A stretch of 64,000 nt of DNA from Streptomyces tauricus (GTDB lineage Bacteria; Actinomycetota; Actinomycetes; Streptomycetales; Streptomycetaceae): positions 434,001-498,000 of the forward strand of contig NZ_BMVY01000001.1 in assembly GCF_014650955.1 (NCBI RefSeq), in the 5' to 3' direction. Under the pieces are notes generated by a model. That model saw only the letters and a list, made by a program, of their open reading frames with translations, was not told the DNA's origin and did not search any database. Positions 16,096 through 25,084 of this stretch are shown in pieces. Within the stretch, counting starts at the first letter, position 1. Every line of letters begins with the position of its first letter. The translations under genes and the position numbers were made by a program.

Positions 16096-19000
16096 CTACT
16101 TGAGGGTGATCGCGTACACCTGGACCCGAGGATCGTTCTGCAGGCCGATGGAGCGCACCGTCTTCGACGCGTCCAGGTCCGCCGAGGCGCCGAACAGGCG
16201 CACCGGCGGGCCGTCCACACCCTGACCGCGCTTGATCCGGTGCGGCATCTCCAGGACCACGGAGCTGCCCTGCGGTGCTGATCCCGCCCAGTCGCCCACG
16301 GGGACGGGCACTTCGGCGGTGGTCCCGTCGGTGTAGCGGACGGTCAGCGCCGTCGTCACCGGGCCGTGGTGGGCCACGGCGACCACGCGCAGCGCGCCGT
16401 ACGAGCCGGACGGAAGCAGCATGGACTGGCCGCGGGCCTCAACGAAGTTCTCGGCCGTCCCGGACGGATCGGGAGCGGCATAGGTCACGCCGCCCCAGAC
16501 GACCGGACCCGCCGCGGGCAGCAGATCACCGTCGAAGCTCCAACCACCGCCGTCGAAGTCACCCTGGTCGGACGCCGCGACCGTCGCGGTTCCGTCGTGG
16601 TTCAGCTCCTTGCCGAGGTCCACGGCACACTGCTCGTCGATGTCAGGCGCGCAGCGGGCCGCGGCGCGTACCTCGATCGTCGCGACGCGTTCCACGCTCT
16701 TCACCCCCTTCGCGGCAGCCGTGATCCGCACGGTGTACGAACCCGGCGCGGTCCCGGCCGGCACACTCACGTCCACCGTCGCGGTCCGCTGGACCGGAAG
16801 ACGGCGGGACGTGAGGGAGAAGGGCTCCGAGGTCTTCGCGGTCCAGCCGCTGGGAGCCTTCGCGCCGACGGTCACCCGCAGGGTGCCGGGAGACTGGCCC
16901 AGCACGTCCAGCTTCAGACGGACGCTCTGCGCGCTGTCGGCCGTCGGCAGGACGTCGGAAGCGGTACGTAGCGACGCGTCGAGGTGCCGACGCGAATCGG
17001 CTGCGGCGCGGTTCACGGACGGCGGCTCGTCGCCCTTGCCCGTACCCCACGCCGACGGCTTGCCGGTCATCTCGAAGGCGAGGTTTCCGCCCTTGGCGAC
17101 CGCGTCCCAGTCCAGCCAGGTCGCGCGCAGGTTCTTCCCGCCGAACTTCGCCTGCCTCACATAGCGTTGGGCGTCGCTCGTACCCGGCGCCTTGACGGTC
17201 AGGGTGCCGCCCTGCTGCTTCCCGTAGGCGCCGATGCGAATGGCCGCCGAGGGGAACTGCGGGCTGGACACGGCGAGGAAGTCGCCACCGTTCGTCGTCG
17301 GGTACAGGCCCAGGGAGGAGAAGACGTACCAGGCCGACATGGTGCCCAGGTCGTCGTTGCCGGTCATGCCGTCGGGCCCGTCCGTGAAGAGCGTCATCGC
17401 GGCGCGGACCACGGTGGCGGTCTTGGCGGGCGCACCGGACCACAGGTACATGTACGGGGCGTGCAGATCGGGCTCGTTGTTCGGGTTGTACGTCGGCTTC
17501 CCGTAGTAGTCGTACGGCGCCGAGATCCAGTCCTCGCGAGCGGTCTTCGCAGGGTCGGCGAGGAGCTTGTCGTAGGCGAAGAAGGAGTCGAGCCGCTTCT
17601 CGGTCGCCTTCTTGCCGCCCATCAGGGAGACAAGACCGGCCGGGTCCTGGGGCGCGAGCCACTGGTACTGGTAGGCGCCGCCCTCATGGAACTGGTGGCC
17701 CGCCTCGACCGGGTCGTACGGCGTCAGCCAGGTGCCCTCGGCCGTACGCGGCCGGAACTGCTGGATGGAGGAGTCCCACAGGTTCCGGTACCACTGGCCG
17801 CGCGCCGCGAACATCCGGGCGTCCGCGCTGTGTCCCAGCCCCTTGGCCATCAGCGCCAGCGACGCGTCCGCCGCCGCGTACTCCATGGTCGCCGAGGCGG
17901 GATGGCGGCAGTCGTTGTCACCGCCCTTGTCGGCGCAGTCCTTCCCCGGCTCCAGCCCGCTGGGTATGTATCCGCGCTTCTGGTACGCGGCCACGCCCGC
18001 ACGGCCGTTGTAGGGGGAGTCGGCCGGTGGCGTACTGACCGCGTTCTTCCTCAGCAGCGCGTACGCCTCCTTCTCGTGGCCCGCGAGCAGGCCCTTGGAC
18101 CACGCCTCGACCAGGAAGGGCGTCACCGGGTCGCCGGTCATGATGTTGGTCTCGCTGTTGGCGAGCGACCAGCGCGGCAGCCAGCCGCCGTCCCGCCCGA
18201 TCGCGACGACCGACAGCGCGACATCACGGGCGACCTTCGGCTCCAGCATCTGGAGCAGCTGATTCTGCGGCCGGTGGGTGTCCCACAGCGACAGGTTCTG
18301 GTAGGGCGTGAACCCCGACGCCAGATGGTTCTTCCCGTCGAAGCCCGCGTACCGGCCGTCGACGTCCCCGGCGAGGTTCGGGTGCAGTTGCGCGTGGTAG
18401 AGCGCGGTGTAGAAGGCGCGTTGCCGCTCCGCCGACCCGCCGCCGATCCTGACAGCGTCGAGCTGCCGCTCCCAGGTCGCGTGCAGCGCCGCGCGCGTGG
18501 CGTCGAAGTCGTACGAGTCCTGCGTCTCCGCGGTCAGGTTCTTGCGGGCGCCTTCGACACCCGTGTAGGAGAGCCCCACCTTGACGACGACGTCACGGTC
18601 GGCGTCGGCGTCGAAGGTCACCCAGGCACCGTTGTCGCCCTCGCCGGCCGCGTCCCGTTCACCGGGGGTGGGGGTGTTCCCGCGCCAGGCGCCGTGCGAG
18701 GTGAACGGCCGGTCGAAGGTCGCGGTGAAGTAGACGGTGTGCTTGTCCTTGCCCGCGCAGAAGTTGCCCGCCTCGACCCGGCCCTCGACGGTCCGGTCAC
18801 CGACGACATGCACTTCCGAGCTGTAGACCTTCTGGTTGGCCTTGCCCGTGTTGAACAGGACGTTGGCGCGGTCGGTCGACGGGAAGGTGTAGCGCTGCCA
18901 TCCCGTGCGGGAGGTGGCGGTCAGCTCGGCGTCGATGTCGTACGTCTTCAACCCGACGCGGTAGTAACCGGGTTCGGCGTCCTCGTCGTCGTGCGAGAAC

Positions 19001-19380
19001 GTCGAGCGGTAGGCATTCGGATCGACGCTGTCGACCGCTCCCGTCGTCGGCATGATCGGCAGCTCACCCATGACGGAGCAGCCGACACCGGAGAGGTGGG
19101 TCTGGCTGAACCCGTGGATCTTGTCCTGCTGGTAGTCGTAGCCGCCCTGGCCGCCGGTGTCCGGACTGACCTGCACCATGCCGAAGGGAGCACTGGCGCC
19201 GGGGAAGGTGTTGCCGAAGTTCTGGGTACCGATGAACGGGTTGACCAGGGATGTCGGTTGACCGGCGGCCGCGGGTGCCTGGGCGACGGCGGGCACCGGA
19301 GCCAGGGCGCCCCCGGCGACGAGCAGTGCGGCGAGGACTGTCGACGCGCGGTTGCGCCATCGGTGGAGGGGTCTGTGCAT
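16096..19380 (-). CDS. Secreted GH92 alpha-1,2-mannosidase with NEW3 and C-terminal beta domains
   Basis: 1094 aa from ATG at 19380 with AGGAG nine bases upstream. A signal peptide spans about residues 1-35 (STVLAALLVAGGALAPVPAVAQA). GH92 hallmarks are LVNPFIGTQNFGNTFPGA near the mature N-terminus, HLSGVGC, and the acidic catalytic-base region GNDDLGTMSAWYVFSSLG near residue 690. After the catalytic domain comes a NEW3-type domain, then an NPCBM-like jelly-roll domain reaching the C-terminus. It should act outside the cell on mannose-containing glycans using Ca2+. A LacI-type operator shared with the GH43 gene lies upstream. Confidence 0.92.
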   Translation of the reverse strand: MHRPLHRWRNRASTVLAALLVAGGALAPVPAVAQAPAAAGQPTSLVNPFIGTQNFGNTFPGASAPFGMVQVSPDTGGQGGYDYQQDKIHGFSQTHLSGVGCSVMGELPIMPTTGAVDSVDPNAYRSTFSHDDEDAEPGYYRVGLKTYDIDAELTATSRTGWQRYTFPSTDRANVLFNTGKANQKVYSSEVHVVGDRTVEGRVEAGNFCAGKDKHTVYFTATFDRPFTSHGAWRGNTPTPGERDAAGEGDNGAWVTFDADADRDVVVKVGLSYTGVEGARKNLTAETQDSYDFDATRAALHATWERQLDAVRIGGGSAERQRAFYTALYHAQLHPNLAGDVDGRYAGFDGKNHLASGFTPYQNLSLWDTHRPQNQLLQMLEPKVARDVALSVVAIGRDGGWLPRWSLANSETNIMTGDPVTPFLVEAWSKGLLAGHEKEAYALLRKNAVSTPPADSPYNGRAGVAAYQKRGYIPSGLEPGKDCADKGGDNDCRHPASATMEYAAADASLALMAKGLGHSADARMFAARGQWYRNLWDSSIQQFRPRTAEGTWLTPYDPVEAGHQFHEGGAYQYQWLAPQDPAGLVSLMGGKKATEKRLDSFFAYDKLLADPAKTAREDWISAPYDYYGKPTYNPNNEPDLHAPYMYLWSGAPAKTATVVRAAMTLFTDGPDGMTGNDDLGTMSAWYVFSSLGLYPTTNGGDFLAVSSPQFPSAAIRIGAYGKQQGGTLTVKAPGTSDAQRYVRQAKFGGKNLRATWLDWDAVAKGGNLAFEMTGKPSAWGTGKGDEPPSVNRAAADSRRHLDASLRTASDVLPTADSAQSVRLKLDVLGQSPGTLRVTVGAKAPSGWTAKTSEPFSLTSRRLPVQRTATVDVSVPAGTAPGSYTVRITAAAKGVKSVERVATIEVRAAARCAPDIDEQCAVDLGKELNHDGTATVAASDQGDFDGGGWSFDGDLLPAAGPVVWGGVTYAAPDPSGTAENFVEARGQSMLLPSGSYGALRVVAVAHHGPVTTALTVRYTDGTTAEVPVPVGDWAGSAPQGSSVVLEMPHRIKRGQGVDGPPVRLFGASADLDASKTVRSIGLQNDPRVQVYAITLK

Positions 19381-19865
19381 GGAAGCGGGCTCCTGTTCCT
19401 CACTCTTCATGTGCTGCGCACGGAAGGAAGCGCCGGCTCGAAGGGGCCGGCGCTCGTGTGTGTGCCTGGGGTGAGGGGAAACCGGCACGGAAAGGAGGCG
19501 GTGTGCAGGTCATCGCGTCGAGCCCCCCTCGCAGCGCAATCAGCGGCATCTGGCTGGATCGAAGCGGACTAGATCACGCGTCTGACATCGTTGTCAAGAG
19601 TTCTGACGCGGACTGGTGGTGGTGCGTCTGTCTGGGGTCACCGGCGGCCGGTTGCCGACCGGCGAGTGGCCGGCGGGCGGTCGGCCGCGGCCTGCCCGTC
19701 GAGCACCTTTAGGCGGGCGACGGGCGACGGGCGACGGGCGGCAAGTGGTGGCGGCGGGTAGCGGGTCGCAGGCGGTGGACGGCGGCCGGGTGCGGCGGGA
19801 GCCGACGCTGGCAGCGGGGGCAGTGGGCGGCGGCGTCCCGCTCGTACCTCCGCCCCCTCAAGAGG
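19381..19865. other. 485-bp intergenic region upstream of the GH92 gene
   Basis: No coding frame supported. It holds the GH92 regulatory site (19584-19600) and, at about 19710-19740, a short run of four 7-bp GACGGGC repeats. Both flanking genes are on the minus strand. Confidence 0.5.
19584..19600 (-). promoter_or_regulatory. LacI-type operator upstream of GH92, shared with GH43
   Basis: On the minus strand it reads CTCTTGACAACGATGTC, within the near-palindrome TGACATCGTTGTCA (19583-19596). It matches 16 of 17 bases of the site in front of the GH43 gene at 39526-39542. TTGACA is also a consensus -35, so binding would block RNA polymerase. A central CG with inverted half-sites is typical of LacI-family operators. 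Confidence 0.6.
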
Positions 19866-21149
19866 TCACGTCTGTGGGGAGATTGCGCGCTCGGGGGTGC
19901 GGCGGGAGTGGAGCCACTGGGCGAGCAGTGCGAGGGCGGCGAGGAAGGCGACGGTGGCGGCGTAGGCGACGGACGTCTCGTGTAGCCCCGTATGGGTGGT
20001 GGCGATTCCGGCGACGACGGCGGGCACGCTGAAGGACAGGTAGGAGATCACGAAGGCCACGGAGAACAGTTCGCCGCGTTCGGAGGGCTTGGCCATACGG
20101 GCCAGCGTGCCGAAACTGGCGAGGGAGGAGGCGCCGAATCCGACCCCGGCGACCAGGGTGCCGAGTGCCGCGGTGAGCAGCGAGTCCTCCTCGACCCCGG
20201 TCAGGGCGACGACCGTGCCGGCGAACAGCAGGCCGGCGCCGAGCGCGAGGGTGCGGGCTACGGGCCAGCCGCGCAGCGCGATCGCGGTCAGGCAGGCCGG
20301 TACCGTCAGCAGGGTGACCACCAGGCCACCGACGACGTGACTGGAGAGGCCGAAGAGGCCCACGGCGACCGACGGTCCGAGCGAGAGGTACAGGCCGCCC
20401 AGCGCCCAGCTCGCGACGAGGATCGGCACCAGGCGCAGCAGGTCCGCCCGCAGGTGGGAGGCGACTTTGAGGCGGGGCTGGAGCGAGCGGGCGGCTCCGG
20501 GCCGCCGCAGTGACGTCTCGGGCAGTGCCGTGACCACGGCCGCGGCCAGGACGAGGCCCGCCAGCAGCAGTACGTACACGAGCCGGGTCGGGTGGGGCCC
20601 GTACTCGACGAGGAAACCGCATCCCAGAGCACCGAGGCCCAGCCCGAAGGTCGGCGCCGCGCCGGTGACGACGCCGGCACGGTGTGGTGCGTGGGTGGGG
20701 TTCAGGTCGGCCAGGGCCGCGCCGAGGGCGGTCATCGCGGCCCCCGTGGCGACGCCTTGGACCAGTCGCGCGGTCAGCAGCAGGGCCACGCTGTCCGCGA
20801 CGAGGAAGAGCGCCATCGACGCGGCTTCCAGGGTGATCGCGGAGAGCAGTACCGGGCGGCGGCCGAGATGGTCCGACAGGGAGCCGAAGACCAGCAGCGC
20901 CGCGATCATCCCGAGCACGTAGACGGCGAACACCGTGGTGAGGGTGGTCGCGGAGAAGTCCCACCGCTGCTGGTAGACGACGTAGAGCGGTGACGGCGCG
21001 CTGGACGCGGCCATGAAGAGGACGAAGACGACGGCGATGGCGGCGAATGCGGTCGGACGGTTGAGCTCGCGGCGGGTTCGACGGGGTGGGGCGGTATCGG
21101 ACGGCGGCGGTATCTGGTTGTCGTTGTCGGGCAGGGCGGAGACGGGCAC
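19866..21149 (-). CDS. MFS drug-efflux-type transporter
   Basis: 427 aa from GTG at 21149 with GGAG seven bases upstream. Twelve hydrophobic segments; the MFS motif A GSLSDHLGRRPVLL lies between TM2 and TM3, and PSPLYVVYQQRW is typical of Streptomyces efflux permeases. Gene and TetR regulator are divergent across a 75-bp gap carrying two palindromic operators. This arrangement normally means drug- or metabolite-inducible efflux. Confidence 0.9.
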   Translation of the reverse strand: MPVSALPDNDNQIPPPSDTAPPRRTRRELNRPTAFAAIAVVFVLFMAASSAPSPLYVVYQQRWDFSATTLTTVFAVYVLGMIAALLVFGSLSDHLGRRPVLLSAITLEAASMALFLVADSVALLLTARLVQGVATGAAMTALGAALADLNPTHAPHRAGVVTGAAPTFGLGLGALGCGFLVEYGPHPTRLVYVLLLAGLVLAAAVVTALPETSLRRPGAARSLQPRLKVASHLRADLLRLVPILVASWALGGLYLSLGPSVAVGLFGLSSHVVGGLVVTLLTVPACLTAIALRGWPVARTLALGAGLLFAGTVVALTGVEEDSLLTAALGTLVAGVGFGASSLASFGTLARMAKPSERGELFSVAFVISYLSFSVPAVVAGIATTHTGLHETSVAYAATVAFLAALALLAQWLHSRRTPERAISPQT

Positions 21150-21160
21150 GACTCTCTCCA

Positions 21161-21215
21161 AACGCAGTGATCGATGCGTTAAGGACGCTACCACTAACGC
21201 AACGATCAGTGCGAT
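21161..21215. promoter_or_regulatory. Twin TetR operators between the MFS and TetR genes
   Basis: Two 20-bp sites of pattern AACGCAnnGATCnnTGCGTT: AACGCAGTGATCGATGCGTT (21161-21180) and AACGCAACGATCAGTGCGAT (21196-21215). Their centres are 35 bp apart, covering both divergent promoters and the TetR leader. Confidence 0.75.
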
Positions 21216-21224
21216 AATTTCCCC

Positions 21225-21797
21225 ATGGTTGACGCTCAAGCTCAGGTACGCCCCGGCGGTCGCTCCGCGAAGGTCCGCGCGGCCGTACACCACGCCGTCG
21301 CACAGCTCCTCGCGGAGGAACCCGCGGAAGCCCTGACGATTCCCGCCATCGCCGCCCGCGCGGGCGTGCACCCGACCACGGTGTACCGGCGCTGGGGCTC
21401 GGCCGCTCAGCTCCTTGGCGATGTGGCCACCAGCCGGTTCAGCGGTGACGTCGTCGTGCCCGACACCGGGACGCTCACCGGTGACCTGGAACGCTGGCTC
21501 GGCGACGTGGCCACCGACCTCACCGACCCCGACACCCTTGCTCTCATTCGCGCCACCATCGGCTCCGGGCCGGACGGTGGTTGCGCCTGCCTCGGGGACC
21601 GTCATGAGCAGTTGAGCGCCATCATCGAGCGCGAACGCTCGCGCGGTGGCCGTGCCCCCGAGGTGGAGCACGCCGCCGACTTCCTGCTCGGACCGCTGTA
21701 CTACCGCGCCATCTTCAGCGCCCAGCCGGCCTCCAGCGATTGGGCGCGTGAACTGGTGGCCACGTTCCTCGCGGCGTCCGAGGCGCTGGCCGCCTGA
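21225..21797 (+). CDS. TetR-family repressor of the adjacent MFS gene
   Basis: 190 aa. N-terminal HTH at about residues 30-52 (TIPAIAARAGVHPTTVYRRW); the rest is a helical ligand-binding and dimerisation domain. The ATG lies 10 bp after the second operator palindrome, so the gene is very probably autoregulated. It is divergent from the MFS exporter it should control. The ligand is unknown. Confidence 0.9.
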   Translation: MVDAQAQVRPGGRSAKVRAAVHHAVAQLLAEEPAEALTIPAIAARAGVHPTTVYRRWGSAAQLLGDVATSRFSGDVVVPDTGTLTGDLERWLGDVATDLTDPDTLALIRATIGSGPDGGCACLGDRHEQLSAIIERERSRGGRAPEVEHAADFLLGPLYYRAIFSAQPASSDWARELVATFLAASEALAA

Positions 21798-21850
21798 ACG
21801 GACGCGAGGGTCGCGCAGTGCCCTGAGCGTGCGACCCCTCGGCTTGGGGC

Positions 21851-21873
21851 CGGGGGTCTGCGCCGGACCCCCG
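21851..21873. terminator. Bidirectional hairpin
   Basis: CGGGGGTC and GACCCCCG arms around a 7-nt loop, between the convergent tetR and SDR genes. Confidence 0.65.
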
Positions 21874-21876
21874 TCC

Positions 21877-22812
21877 TCAACCGGCGGGGAAATAGTGGCC
21901 GTTGTCCAGATCGGCGAGCAGGCCGGGCCGGGTGGGTTCCCAGCCGAGGGTCCGGCGGGTGATGAGGCTGGACGCCGGGTAGTTCTGCGTGACGATGTTC
22001 GCGAGGAACCCGAAGTATCCCGGCACCATCAGTACGTCCGCGGGAATGCTCACGGCGGGCAGGCCCAGACGCCTGCCGATGGCCTCGGCGATCTCGCGGA
22101 GCGGCACGGCCCCGTCCCCGACCGCGTGCCAGTACCTTCCGGCCGGCCCCTTCTCCAGTGCCAGGCGGAACAAGGAGGCGGCGTCGCGGACGTGCACGGC
22201 GTTCCACAGGTTCGTGCCGTCTCCGGGGTAGCCGACGAAACCCTTCTCCTTTGCGAGTGCGATCAGTTGTACGAGGAAACCGGCACGGTCGGTCGTGCTG
22301 TGCGCGATGTTGGCTATCCGCACGACTGAAGAGCGCACTCCCTGTTCGGCGAGGCCGACCACGGCGGTTTCCACGACGTTGCGAACCCGCAGAGTGCCCT
22401 TGTACTCGTTGCCGCCGCGAAGGGCCGGGTCCTCCTCGGTGGCCGGCCGGCCCAGGTTCCCCGGCGAGCCGATGCTCCCTGCCGCGACCAACGGCTTTCC
22501 GGTCCCCGCGAGTGCCTCGCCGTACGCGAGTACGACCGGGAGTTCCGCGGCGGCCACGGCGTCGATCCCACCGGACGGAAGCAGGTCCTGCCGGTGCGCG
22601 ACATGGATGACGCCGTCGGAATCCGCGGACGCCTCCTTCAGCCCGTCGAGATCCTCCAGGTCGCCGCGACGCACCTTCGCGCCGAGCGCGGACAGCGCCG
22701 CCGCGGCCGCGTCCGACCGGGCCAGGCCGGTGACCTCGTGCCCGGCGGCGATCAGCTCCGGAATGATGTACGAACCGGAATGGCCGGTCCCACCAGTGAC
22801 GAAAACGCGCAC
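21877..22812 (-). CDS. Atypical SDR, NAD(P)-dependent epimerase/dehydratase-like
   Basis: 311 aa. It starts MRVFVTGGTGHSGSYIIPEL, the TGxxGxxG Rossmann motif of extended/atypical SDRs. The canonical YxxxK active site is not clear; NEYKGTLRVRNVVETAV occupies that position. Such proteins are usually NAD(P)-binding reductases or regulators. It lies 65 bp downstream of a dinucleotide-binding protein, and both are divergent from a LysR regulator. Confidence 0.82.
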   Translation of the reverse strand: MRVFVTGGTGHSGSYIIPELIAAGHEVTGLARSDAAAAALSALGAKVRRGDLEDLDGLKEASADSDGVIHVAHRQDLLPSGGIDAVAAAELPVVLAYGEALAGTGKPLVAAGSIGSPGNLGRPATEEDPALRGGNEYKGTLRVRNVVETAVVGLAEQGVRSSVVRIANIAHSTTDRAGFLVQLIALAKEKGFVGYPGDGTNLWNAVHVRDAASLFRLALEKGPAGRYWHAVGDGAVPLREIAEAIGRRLGLPAVSIPADVLMVPGYFGFLANIVTQNYPASSLITRRTLGWEPTRPGLLADLDNGHYFPAG

Positions 22813-22877
22813 GCTACTGCTCCCTGTGAATGGGTGGTAAATGGTGTGCCGCCGCGAAAGGTGGTCATGCGGTGTGC

Positions 22878-23513
22878 TCAGCTGAGAATGCTGACGCCGA
22901 GGGAGAAATTGGTGTGCTTGACGGAGTGGGCGAAAAGACCCAGCATCAACAGGCCGGCGTTCTCCAATGTCCGCGCCATCGCCAATTGCCCGGTGTCCAT
23001 CGGGCGCATTCCCAGGCTCTCGACGAACGCTGACACGCGCGCCTTTGCCTGCGCGTCGTCACCGGCGATGAACACGTCCAATCGGCGCCCGGAGGCTGGG
23101 CCGGCCGCCAGAACATGCGAGTACAAAGTGTTGAACGCCTTGACGACCTGTACGCCGGAGGGGGCGGCCTCGGCGATCTCCTGCGCGGCGGAACTGCCCT
23201 CGGGGGTGACAAAGCCCTGGAAGTCGGGGGAGACGGGGTTGGTGATGTCGACGATGACCTTGCCGCGTAGTGCGTCCCCGTACTCGCTGACCACCTTCAC
23301 CGCGCCGGCGTAGGGCACGGCGAGGACGACGATGTCCCCGGCAGGGGCGGCGCCGAACGTCCCGACAGTGGCGCCGCCGCCGAGCGCGGCGGCCAATTCC
23401 TCGGCCTTGGCCGGGTCGCGGCCGATGATCTCGACGGCGTTGCCACCGGCGAGGGCCCGGCCGGCCAGGGCGCCGGCCATGTTTCCCGAACCGATAATGC
23501 TGACGCTGCTCAT
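22878..23513 (-). CDS. NADP-dependent F420 reductase-like / NAD(P)-binding protein
   Basis: 211 aa from ATG at 23513. It opens SSVSIIGSGNMAGALAGRAL, the Rossmann fingerprint of the F420H2:NADP oxidoreductase-like family, and IVDITNPVSPDFQGF and VVKAFNTLYSHVL are further family signatures. True Fno enzymes move hydride between F420 and NADP, but many short paralogues in Streptomyces have no assigned substrate. It is divergent from lysR across an operator-like inverted repeat, so LysR control is likely. Confidence 0.82.
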   Translation of the reverse strand: MSSVSIIGSGNMAGALAGRALAGGNAVEIIGRDPAKAEELAAALGGGATVGTFGAAPAGDIVVLAVPYAGAVKVVSEYGDALRGKVIVDITNPVSPDFQGFVTPEGSSAAQEIAEAAPSGVQVVKAFNTLYSHVLAAGPASGRRLDVFIAGDDAQAKARVSAFVESLGMRPMDTGQLAMARTLENAGLLMLGLFAHSVKHTNFSLGVSILS

Positions 23514-23573
23514 TGGGGTGCCGACTTTCTGTGGGTAAAACCGAATGGCGAAACGACGCCGCCTCAAGCGACC

Positions 23574-23613
23574 AGGCGAATTCGTGTGTCGGATGCGCGT
23601 GCCGAATTCGCCT
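23574..23613. promoter_or_regulatory. Inverted repeat in the lysR divergent promoter
   Basis: AGGCGAATTCG (23574-23584) and CGAATTCGCCT (23603-23613) form a perfect 11-bp inverted repeat. A degenerate third copy, CGAATTGCGCCT, follows directly. Probable LysR binding region for both divergent promoters. Confidence 0.6.
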
Positions 23614-23725
23614 CGAATTGCGCCTCGTTGGGTACCTGTTGAGGCTGTCAGTGACCTGCGTTGGTGTCCAAGACCTCTTTTGGGCGTGGTGATACCTTGA
23701 AGGCATCACCGGACCGGGAGGTTCC

Positions 23726-24625
23726 ATGGATCTGGACCTGCGCAAACTGCGCTACTTCCTCGCCGTCGCCGACGGGTTGCACTTCGGTCGCGCCGCCGAA
23801 GAGCTGCATATCGCGCAGCCGGTACTCAGTAGGCAGATCCGGGCGCTGGAAAAGGACCTCGGCGCCTCGCTGTTCACCAGAGACCGCCACGGCGTGGAGC
23901 TGACGGATGCCGGCCGACAACTGCTGGCCGACGCCGGTCCGCTGCTCGCCTCCGCGGACGCGGTCCGCCGCCGGGTGACCGTGGCCGCCCGCGGCAGCCA
24001 ACGGCTGGCGGTCGGCTTCCGGACCGGTATCCCGGTCATTCCGGCGGCCCGGGCGTTCGCGGTGCGACATCCGGACGTGGTCGTGGACGTGCAGCGGATC
24101 GAGTGGGCCGACCAGGTGCCGATGCTGCTCGACGGCCGCATCGACGTCGGTTACGTACGGCTGCCCATCGACGAGACCGGCCTGCGGGTGACCCCGCTGT
24201 ACACCGAGCCGCTCATGGTGGTGCTGCCCGCGGGACACCGGTTGACCGGCAAGGACGAGGTCACCGAGGCCGACCTGGCCGGTGAGCCGCTGGTCTGGCA
24301 TGCCGACCCGAGCACGCATCCCACCAGGCGCCCGCAGCCCGACTCCGGGCTCCGGGTGCGCGGTGTGGAGGAGAAGCTGGAACACGTCGCGGCCGGCCGG
24401 GGCATCTCGTTCGTGGGCCGCTCGGAGACAGTGTTCTACTCACGTCCGGACATCAGCTACGTACCCATCCCGGAACTCGCGCCCGACCAGGTGTGCCTCG
24501 CGATGGCGGCTTCGCGCACCTCGCCGCTGGCCGACGACTTCTTCGCCGCGGCGCAGGCGACGGCCGAGATCACGGCGGACTGCGGCAATTGGGAGGCTCA
24601 TGCAGGCGGTCACGTGGAGGCGTAG
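23726..24625 (+). CDS. LysR-family transcriptional regulator
   Basis: 299 aa. It opens MDLDLRKLRYFLAVADGLHF with HTH AAEELHIAQPVLSRQIRALE (about residues 23-42), followed by a periplasmic-binding-protein-like effector domain (about 90-285). It is divergent from the F420-reductase-like and SDR genes, the classic layout for a LysR activator and its targets. The co-inducer is unknown. Confidence 0.9.
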   Translation: MDLDLRKLRYFLAVADGLHFGRAAEELHIAQPVLSRQIRALEKDLGASLFTRDRHGVELTDAGRQLLADAGPLLASADAVRRRVTVAARGSQRLAVGFRTGIPVIPAARAFAVRHPDVVVDVQRIEWADQVPMLLDGRIDVGYVRLPIDETGLRVTPLYTEPLMVVLPAGHRLTGKDEVTEADLAGEPLVWHADPSTHPTRRPQPDSGLRVRGVEEKLEHVAAGRGISFVGRSETVFYSRPDISYVPIPELAPDQVCLAMAASRTSPLADDFFAAAQATAEITADCGNWEAHAGGHVEA

Positions 24626-24709
24626 GGCGGGGACGGTCGGGATGGCTTCCTGACAGGGCCGCCGGGCACGCCATCGACCCTCTCGCCGCCGGCACCCTTT
24701 CACACCGAG

Positions 24710-24919
24710 GGCGTCGGCTTCGTCGCCGCGCTCCAGACGGGTGTAGTAGTCGGTACTGATCCCGGCAAGGGTGGCCAGTTCCTCACGACGCAGCCCGGGC
24801 GTGCGACGCGGAACCGGGCCGGTGGCGAGACCGGCCTCGACCGGCGTGATCCGAGCCCGACGAGCGCGCAGAAAGCGCCCCAGCTCGGTGCCGCCACTGG
24901 CAGGCTGCTCCGATCTCAT
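24710..24919 (-). pseudogene. Truncated XRE (MmyB-type) regulator, N-terminal remnant
   Basis: Only the first about 70 residues of an MmyB-type regulator remain: LGRFLRARRARITPVEAG, PGLRREELATLAGIST and DYYTRLERG, closely resembling the intact XRE protein at 45372-46238. After LERGDE the frame runs into unrelated sequence antisense to the lysR 3' end, and the C-terminal MmyB ligand domain is missing. It looks like a deletion remnant. Confidence 0.65.
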
Positions 24920-25084
24920 GCTCTTGAGTGTGCGGCCCCGGATCATCCACCGGTAGGCGTGTGTGGGGCCCTGCCATACCCAGGAACACGGTTCCCCGGC
25001 TAATCAGTGTCGGTTTTTCCGGTGAGGTGGTGTTTCCGGGGTAAGCGACTTCCGGTAAGAGCGCTTCGGCAGTGAGGCGGAACG

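Noticed and set aside
13617-16103. 828-residue plus-strand frame
   Set aside because: Spans two minus-strand genes and their intergenic region; no recognisable domain.
16984-19572. 862-residue plus-strand frame opposite GH92
   Set aside because: Antisense shadow; GH92 motifs and signal peptide fix the minus strand.
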